NCBI GenBank assembly: GCA_041648755.1
Contig: JBAZOJ010000016.1
Coordinates: forward strand, 1 to 27,739
Length of the DNA: 27,739 bases
Source of the DNA: JBAZOJ01 sp041648755
GTDB lineage: Bacteria > Planctomycetota > B143-G9
Direction: 5' to 3'
Below, piece by piece: positions 22,641-27,739 of this stretch (positions are counted from its first letter, which is position 1; every line of letters begins with the position of its first letter). The notes beneath the pieces were generated by a model, which worked only from the letters and a program-made list of their open reading frames with translations, was not told the origin of the DNA and did not search any database. A program made the translations under genes and the position numbers.

Positions 22641-24632
22641 TCATTTGCCCAGAAAATCGAGCACCTTGCGTACAACCGCGGCGGGAGTGAACCCGAACTT
22701 CTCGGCAAGGACCTCCGCGGGTGCGGATTCGCCAAATGTATCGCGGGTGATCAGAAGCCCGTTCGGCGCCAGCAGACGGAGCCCGTAGGGGAATGCCGCC
22801 TCGATGACGACCCTCGGTGCTTCGCCCAGGACCTTCTCGCGGTAGGATGCTTCCTGCTCGAGGAATATCTCCATGCACGGCATGCTCGCTACGGCTGTCG
22901 TTACCCCGACTTTCGCCAGTTCATCGGCCGCGGCAAGGGCCAGCGAGACCTCGGAGCCGCTTGCAAGAATCGTCACATCGCGCTTCGCAGGCTCGATAAG
23001 AACGTAGGCGCCCTTGGAGCAAAGCACATTCGGGAATTTCGTTTCGTCCAGCGTGGGCAGGTTCTGCCTGCTGAGCAGCATCGCCGTAGGGCCTTCACGA
23101 TATCTCAGCGCAATAGCCCAACATAGCGCGGTCTCCCGTGCGTCCGCCGGACGCATGACGCGCAATGCAGGGATGTCGCGCAATGAAGCAAGATGCTCCA
23201 CAGGCTGGTGTGTCGGCCCGTCCTCTCCAAGCCAGAAGCTGTCATGGGTGAACACCCAGACCACGCCGATCCTCATCAGTGCGGAAAGCCTGATCGGGGT
23301 GCGCATGTAGTCCGAGAACACAAGGAACGTTGCCCCGTAGGGAACGAACCCCGAGAGCGCCAGGCCGTTGCAGATGGCTCCCATGGCATGTTCGCGCACG
23401 CCGAAATGCAGGTTACGACCGCCGAACTTGCCGGTATCGATATGCCCGTACTTCGTAAGCGTCGTGTTGTTCGAGGGCGCCAGGTCGGCGGATCCTCCAA
23501 GGAGGGCTGGCATCAGGTCGGCTGCAACTTGCAGCACCTTTCCCGAAGCGGCCCTGGTAGCCAGTTTGTCAATGCCCTTCACTGCCGCAAGGAATCGTGC
23601 CTCAAGGTCATCGGGCGACTTGTGTTCGAAGAAGCCTGTCCATTCCTCGCGCTTCGTTTCGTCTGACAGGATCTTCGACTGCAAGAGCTGATTCCATTGC
23701 AGGTATTCCGGCTCGATCTCGGCTCTGCGCCTCGTGAATAGCTCATAGACTTCGGTAGGCACATAGAAAGGCTCATATGCCCACTGCAGGTTCTTGCGCG
23801 TGGCTGCGGCTTCCGCAGGGCCAAGGGGCGCACCATGGCAGTCGCTGGAGTCCATCTTGCCCGGTGAGCCGTCCCCGATGTGGGTGCGGGCAATTATCAA
23901 CACGGGCTTCCCGGCATTCTGCGCCCAATCGAGTGCTGCGGCAATCTCCAGCCGGTTTCGGCCGTCAACACCGCAGACAGCCCAGCCCAGCGCCTCAAAC
24001 CGGCGACTGGTATCTTCCGTGAACGTGATCTCAGTCTTCCCCTCGATGGATATTTGGTTCGAGTCATAAATGTAAATCAGGTTGTCCAGAGCGAGGTGTC
24101 CGGCGATGGAGCCCGCTTCCTGAGAGATGCCCTCCATGAGGTCGCCGTCCGAGACAATCCCGTAGATCTTGTAGTCGTACGGATTGAACCCGTTGACTTT
24201 GAAGCGTTCCTGCAGGATTTTGGCTCCGAGCGCCATTCCAACACCATTGGCAAAGCCCTGCCCAAGGGGGCCCGTGGTGGTCTCGACGCCCGGTGTCCAT
24301 CCGTGCTCGGGATGGCCCGGAGTATGGCTGCCCCACTGGCGGAAGCGCCGGAGCTCGGCCATCGGAAGATCATAGCCAGCGAGGTGGAGCATCGAATACA
24401 GCAGAGCCGAGCCATGCCCTGCCGACAGCACGAACCTGTCTCGTCCGCCCCAGCCGGGATCGGCCGGATTGTACCGCAGGAATCCCGCAAATAGCGTCAA
24501 GGCAATCTCCGCACATCCCATAGGCATACCCGGATGCCCGGACTTGGCTGCCTCGACCTGGTCTATCGACAGGAACTTGATCGTGTTTACGCTCAACTGC
24601 CACAGGTCCTGCGGAACGGTTTCTGTTCTCAT
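22641..24632 (-). CDS. tkt: Transketolase
   Basis: The 663-residue protein is a full-length transketolase, transferring two-carbon units between sugar phosphates with thiamine diphosphate. Visible marks are SGHPGMPMG (31-39), the cofactor/metal segment SDGDLMEG...QEA (161-173) with YDSNQISIEG (189-198), and the HDSFWLGEDGPTHQP motif of the pyrimidine domain. The start at 24632 has GGAGA seven bases upstream; longer frames would enter the divergent promoter. It is the first gene of the tkt-gnd-zwf-opcA::pgl operon and recycles pentoses to glycolytic intermediates. A minus-strand promoter for the operon should lie in 24640-24708 but is not clear-cut. Confidence 0.96.
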   Translation of the reverse strand: MRTETVPQDLWQLSVNTIKFLSIDQVEAAKSGHPGMPMGCAEIALTLFAGFLRYNPADPGWGGRDRFVLSAGHGSALLYSMLHLAGYDLPMAELRRFRQWGSHTPGHPEHGWTPGVETTTGPLGQGFANGVGMALGAKILQERFKVNGFNPYDYKIYGIVSDGDLMEGISQEAGSIAGHLALDNLIYIYDSNQISIEGKTEITFTEDTSRRFEALGWAVCGVDGRNRLEIAAALDWAQNAGKPVLIIARTHIGDGSPGKMDSSDCHGAPLGPAEAAATRKNLQWAYEPFYVPTEVYELFTRRRAEIEPEYLQWNQLLQSKILSDETKREEWTGFFEHKSPDDLEARFLAAVKGIDKLATRAASGKVLQVAADLMPALLGGSADLAPSNNTTLTKYGHIDTGKFGGRNLHFGVREHAMGAICNGLALSGFVPYGATFLVFSDYMRTPIRLSALMRIGVVWVFTHDSFWLGEDGPTHQPVEHLASLRDIPALRVMRPADARETALCWAIALRYREGPTAMLLSRQNLPTLDETKFPNVLCSKGAYVLIEPAKRDVTILASGSEVSLALAAADELAKVGVTTAVASMPCMEIFLEQEASYREKVLGEAPRVVIEAAFPYGLRLLAPNGLLITRDTFGESAPAEVLAEKFGFTPAAVVRKVLDFLGK

Positions 24633-24683
24633 GGCTGGTTCTCCGCCAAATAAGGTTGCTGCTTGCTTGTGTGAGTTTGCTAG

Positions 24684-24689
24684 TATAAT
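24684..24689 (+). promoter_or_regulatory. Putative -10 box for GyrI-like lipoprotein
   Basis: A perfect TATAAT lies 20 bases before the ATG at 24709. No good -35 is seen at 16-18 bases; TTGCTT at 24663-24668 is 15 bases away. GGGAG at 24698-24702 is the ribosome-binding site. The 76-base gap also must hold the promoter of the divergent tkt operon. Confidence 0.5.
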
Positions 24690-24708
24690 ACCCCATAGGG
24701 AGAAAGAC

Positions 24709-25290
24709 ATGAAAAAGCTCGCCTTTGTTCTGCTGGCCCTGTCTATGGCCATTCTGGCTTCTTGCAGCCCCGGTGGCTCCAAAGTCGTCAACACCTACAA
24801 GGTGGAAGATTACGATGGCGTCCAGCTTCACAAGGTCCCCGCGATGCGCTTCGCGGTTGTCAAGGTGTATGACACCATACAGAATTTCCCTCTTCACCAG
24901 GGAGAACTGGTGACGTGGCTGGTCACCACTCAGGCGCCCATTGACGGGTCCTTCACGGGCTTCTTTTCCAGCAAGCCGGTTGACCAGAAAATGAAGTTCA
25001 ACTACATGATCGGGGTCCCGGTTACGCAAAAGGTTCTCGGCTCGTCCGGCATCCGGATTATGCCCACGGATGAAATGGATTGCGCCTGCATCCTGCATCG
25101 CGGATCATACGACACAATCGGAAAATCTTACGATGAGGTTCTGCGCTGGTGCGCCGTTAATCAGTACGAAACCCTCGATCCCTACAGGGAACTCTACATC
25201 AGCGGTCCCGGCCCCAACGATCCGGTTGACCCCTCCAAGTACGTTACGGAAATTCAGATCCCCGTGAGGAAGCGCACTCAGATCCGCTGA
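24709..25290 (+). CDS. Lipoprotein with GyrI-like ligand-binding domain
   Basis: The 193-residue protein has a lipoprotein signal MKKLAFVLLALSMAILASC with lipobox LASC (lipidated C19). The mature part matches the GyrI-like/AraC-effector-binding fold: a strand-rich first half, then the C-terminal signature HRGSYDTIGKSYDEVLRWC (about 127-145), a PYRELYISGP strand and the ending PSKYVTEIQIPVRK. Such domains bind small hydrophobic or cationic ligands, usually in the cytoplasm fused to DNA-binding domains; here it is exported and lipid-anchored. GGGAG precedes the ATG. It is divergent from the pentose-phosphate operon and converges on nadA, with their 3' ends overlapping by 13 bases. Ligand unknown; drug or lipid sequestration is a guess. 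Confidence 0.82.
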   Translation: MKKLAFVLLALSMAILASCSPGGSKVVNTYKVEDYDGVQLHKVPAMRFAVVKVYDTIQNFPLHQGELVTWLVTTQAPIDGSFTGFFSSKPVDQKMKFNYMIGVPVTQKVLGSSGIRIMPTDEMDCACILHRGSYDTIGKSYDEVLRWCAVNQYETLDPYRELYISGPGPNDPVDPSKYVTEIQIPVRKRTQIR

Positions 25291-26246
25291 AGCATCCTCG
25301 AAATCGGGATACGTGCGGCTGCCGCAAGCTTCGGCTCCACAATCACCCTTGGCGCGCAATCCTCAAGCGCCCACAGCAGCTTTTCCAGTGTGATCAGCTT
25401 CATGTTCGGGCACTCCGCAATGGGTGTTGCGATATAAAACGTCTTGCCGGGGTTTGCCACGCGTAGCGGATGCAGGATCCCGATTTCGGTCCCGATGATG
25501 AATTCCGTCGCCGGTGAAGCCTGGCAGTATTCCAGAATCTGCGCGGTCGAGCCCACAAAATCCGCCATTGCCGTGATTTCCCGGCGGCATTCCGGATGCA
25601 CGGCCACCATCGCACTGGGGTGCTCGGCTTTCATCCTCTCCACGAATTCCGGAAGAATGTGATGATGCGTCGGGCAATATCCCGACCACAGGTACACCGG
25701 CGCCCCGCTGCCTTCTTCCTTCATATCCCCGCCTGACGCATTCGCCCACCGAAGGTTGGTCCGGCCAGCTTTGCGCGCCGTGTATTCCCCCAACCACCTG
25801 TCAGGCACGAATATCAACGGCACGTCGTTGCCGAATCTTGCCATAATCGCGGCCGCGTTCGATGATGTGCAGCAGATATCGCTCTCGGCCTTCACCTCGG
25901 CGGATGAATTCACATAGCAGATGACCTTGGCATCCGGCACACGGGCCTTGAGTTCACGCAGTTCGCGCGCGCTGCACATGTCAGCCATCGGGCAGCCGCT
26001 CGACGGATCAGGATGAAGCACGATCCGGTCCGGGCATAGAATCGCCGCAGTCTCGGCCATGAAGTCCACGCCGCAGAACACTATCACCTTCGCCCGCGTT
26101 CCCGCCGCGGTCCTTGAAAGCGCCAGCGAGTCGCCCACGAAGTCCGCCAGGTCCTGGATCTCCGCCCGCTGGTAGTAATGCGCCAGAATGACTGCATCCC
26201 GCTCGCGCCTGAGATGGTTGATCTTCTCGACAATGGCCATGTTCAT
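25278..26246 (-). CDS. nadA: Quinolinate synthase A
   Basis: The 322-residue enzyme condenses iminoaspartate and dihydroxyacetone phosphate to quinolinate in NAD synthesis, using a 4Fe-4S cluster. Probable cluster ligands are C85 (SGCPMADM), C191 (WSGYCPTH) and C279 (AECPNMK). Other family marks are LAHYYQ (21-26), GDSLALSR (38-45), CTSSNA (126-131) and GTEIGILH (252-259). The stretch between the first two ligands is about 19 residues longer than in the classic spacing, through an insert around 163-186. AGGAG lies seven bases before the ATG at 26246, which overlaps the mnmA stop as ATGA. Its 3' end overlaps the convergent lipoprotein gene by 13 bases. nadB and nadC are not in the window. Confidence 0.95.
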   Translation of the reverse strand: MNMAIVEKINHLRRERDAVILAHYYQRAEIQDLADFVGDSLALSRTAAGTRAKVIVFCGVDFMAETAAILCPDRIVLHPDPSSGCPMADMCSARELRELKARVPDAKVICYVNSSAEVKAESDICCTSSNAAAIMARFGNDVPLIFVPDRWLGEYTARKAGRTNLRWANASGGDMKEEGSGAPVYLWSGYCPTHHHILPEFVERMKAEHPSAMVAVHPECRREITAMADFVGSTAQILEYCQASPATEFIIGTEIGILHPLRVANPGKTFYIATPIAECPNMKLITLEKLLWALEDCAPRVIVEPKLAAAARIPISRMLQRI

Positions 26247-27298
26247 TGGCTGCTCCTGCGTGGAGTGACCCGCTCGATGTACCCTCCGCCAAGAACCCTG
26301 TCGCCCGCGTAGAATACCGCCGACTGGCCGGGCGCAATAGCATCCTGGGGCTCGTGGAGGCGTACCGAAGCGCCCTGCCCCAACGGAGTGACCGTGCCGA
26401 CCTTACCGGGCGTCCGATATCTCACCTTCACGGTGCATTCGAATGGTACACCCTCTGCAACATCCACGAGCCACTTCGCATCATCGATACTGAAATCGGT
26501 GGAAAACACGTCCGCCTTGACCCCCACGACCACCCGCCGTGAAGAAGGTTCGATGGCGATCACGTAAAACGGGATCCCCCCGCCGGGCAGACCGAGGTTG
26601 CGCCGCTGCCCGATTGTGAACCTGGAGACTCCCGTGTGCCTGCCGACTATGCGTCCGCTTGTATCCACGATTTCGCCCGGTTCCTCGACGATTCCGGCGG
26701 CGACAAGGTAATCCGTATAGCTGCCGTCGATGAAGCAGACATCCTGGCTTTCAGGCCGTTCATGCACAGTCAGGCCGACTTCGCGCGAGGCAGTGCGCAC
26801 TTCGCTTTTCGAAAGCAGTTCCAGAGGAAACAGCGTGCGGTGCAGTGCCGTCGGGTCAATCCGATAGAGCATATAGGACTGATCCTTGGCGGCTTTCCTG
26901 GAGCGGAACAGCCCCCATTGGCCGTCCTCAGCAAGTCGGATCGAAGCATAGTGTCCCGTTGCCAGGAACTCAAAGCCTGCGGCGGTTGTTGCATTGCGCA
27001 ACAGGCCGAATTTAATGAACTCATTGCAGCGCACGCATGGGTTCGGGGTGCGCCCGAATCCGTACTGCCGCCCGAAGTTCCCGATCACAATTTCGCTGAA
27101 CTCTTTTCTGTGGTCAATCTCGCGATGCGCTATGCCGATCCGTCGGCAGACCTCCGCTGCGTCGGCCACCGCGCTGTCTGTCTTGGGGCCGTCGAACAGC
27201 CGTAGCGTGAACCCCGCAACTTCATTGCCCGCGCGCAGCAGAAGAAGCGCCGCTACGCTCGAATCCACTCCGCCGCTCATCGCAACCGCTACTTTCAT
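26243..27298 (-). CDS. mnmA: tRNA-specific 2-thiouridylase MnmA
   Basis: This 351-residue enzyme puts sulfur on U34 of tRNAs for Lys, Glu and Gln. It has the PP-loop SGGVDSS (8-14), which binds ATP, the first catalytic Cys in NPCVRCN (about 86-92), the second in ESQDVCF (about 183-189) and the TIGQRRNLG block. Length is normal. Its ATG at 27298 overlaps the bioB stop as ATGA, and its own stop overlaps nadA as ATGA. AAGGGAA lies upstream. A tRNA-thiolation enzyme translationally coupled to two Fe-S enzymes suggests shared demand for sulfur or for NAD and biotin, but this is inference. Confidence 0.96.
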   Translation of the reverse strand: MKVAVAMSGGVDSSVAALLLLRAGNEVAGFTLRLFDGPKTDSAVADAAEVCRRIGIAHREIDHRKEFSEIVIGNFGRQYGFGRTPNPCVRCNEFIKFGLLRNATTAAGFEFLATGHYASIRLAEDGQWGLFRSRKAAKDQSYMLYRIDPTALHRTLFPLELLSKSEVRTASREVGLTVHERPESQDVCFIDGSYTDYLVAAGIVEEPGEIVDTSGRIVGRHTGVSRFTIGQRRNLGLPGGGIPFYVIAIEPSSRRVVVGVKADVFSTDFSIDDAKWLVDVAEGVPFECTVKVRYRTPGKVGTVTPLGQGASVRLHEPQDAIAPGQSAVFYAGDRVLGGGYIERVTPRRSSQ

Positions 27299-27739
27299 AG
27301 CCGTATTCCCTTCGCCCGGTAATCCAGGCCCGCGCGCCTCAGCAAAGCCCGATCCACGTCAGGGGAACTGCCCCTGACCGTCAGGTAGTCGCCTGTCATC
27401 AGGCCATCCGCTCCCGCCGCGAATACCTCCGCGAGCCTGTCCCTCAAAACCTCGCAACGACCGCCGCAGATGATGATTTCCTTGTCGGGCATCGCGAGCC
27501 GCGCGGCGGCAATAATCCTCAGGGCGCTGTCAGGGTCTATGATTGTCGTGCCCTCAAGCGGGGTGCCCGCCACCGGGATCAAAAAATTGATGGGTATCCC
27601 GTCCGGCGACAGGTTCCGCAGTTCGTCCAGAAACATCGCCCGCTGCTCTATGCTCTCGCCCAGCCCGAACAGCCCGCCGCAGCAGGTCTGCAGGCCAAGT
27701 TCCCTGGCGGAAACGATGACATCGTAGTTGTCCTGCCAT
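27295..27739 (-). CDS. bioB: Biotin synthase, C-terminal part (runs off window)
   Basis: The reading frame continues past the window end, so only about the last 147 residues are present. They match the C-terminal half of BioB, the radical SAM enzyme that inserts sulfur into dethiobiotin: WQDNYDVI, then LGLQTCCGGLFGLGES, INFLIPVAGTPLE, ICGGRCEV and TGDYLTVRG. The radical SAM CxxxCxxC lies upstream and is outside the window. The TGA overlaps the mnmA start by four bases (ATGA). A related enzyme such as HydE is less likely because of the GGLFGLGES and FLIPVxGTPLE blocks. Confidence 0.9.
   Translation of the reverse strand, partial: WQDNYDVIVSARELGLQTCCGGLFGLGESIEQRAMFLDELRNLSPDGIPINFLIPVAGTPLEGTTIIDPDSALRIIAAARLAMPDKEIIICGGRCEVLRDRLAEVFAAGADGLMTGDYLTVRGSSPDVDRALLRRAGLDYRAKGIRL

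Overview
The window is a compact, moderately GC-rich bacterial chromosome segment. Genes are closely packed, many overlap by TGATG, ATGA or TAATG junctions, and there are sigma70-like promoters and intrinsic terminators. The host looks diderm (Gram-negative): two secreted beta-barrel proteins end in an aromatic residue, and there are several signal peptides and lipoprotein signals. A Ser/Thr kinase plus FHA signalling cassette, a DUF4175-like giant membrane protein and an OpcA-type protein beside glucose-6-phosphate dehydrogenase do not point to one familiar phylum. An uncultivated lineage is my best guess; I cannot name it from sequence alone. No rRNA, tRNA, CRISPR array, transposase or phage gene was seen.

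Layout. 100-2547 (-): a four-gene operon of a small membrane protein, a B12-binding radical SAM enzyme, a second small membrane protein and a small Cys/His protein. 2709-4300 (-): two tandem paralogous multi-pass membrane proteins, duplicated with their flanking DNA. 4489-7407 (+): a 972-residue DUF4175-like membrane protein with two spectacular repeat arrays and a probable leaderless start. 7536-8900 (-): a Cys-rich beta-helix-like lipoprotein. 9049-14128 (-): a signalling cassette made of a zinc-ribbon membrane protein, a soluble Ser/Thr kinase, an FHA/zinc-ribbon protein and a GspE/PilB-like ATPase fused to two zinc ribbons and a response-regulator receiver. 14163-14900 (+): a divergent coiled-coil zinc-ribbon protein (COG1579-like). 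14965-16348 (+): tandem outer-membrane barrel paralogs. 16524-18356 (+): a large secreted protein with an Asp-box. 18410-24632 (-): an oxidative pentose-phosphate operon tkt-gnd-zwf-opcA::pgl, the last gene being a fusion. 24709-25290 (+): a lipoprotein with a GyrI-like ligand-binding domain. 25278-27739 (-): bioB (partial)-mnmA-nadA, three genes joined by 4-nt overlaps.

How the genes work together. The pentose-phosphate operon would convert glucose-6-phosphate to pentose phosphates and NADPH. The OpcA half of the fusion probably assists or regulates the dehydrogenase while the Pgl half hydrolyses its product. The bioB-mnmA-nadA group links iron-sulfur and sulfur-transfer chemistry for biotin, tRNA thiolation and NAD. 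The kinase/FHA/ATPase-receiver cassette is the best candidate for a poorly described system. It joins Ser/Thr phosphorylation, phosphothreonine recognition and aspartyl phosphorylation to a secretion-type hexameric ATPase whose conserved motifs are altered, and no pilin or secretin gene is nearby.
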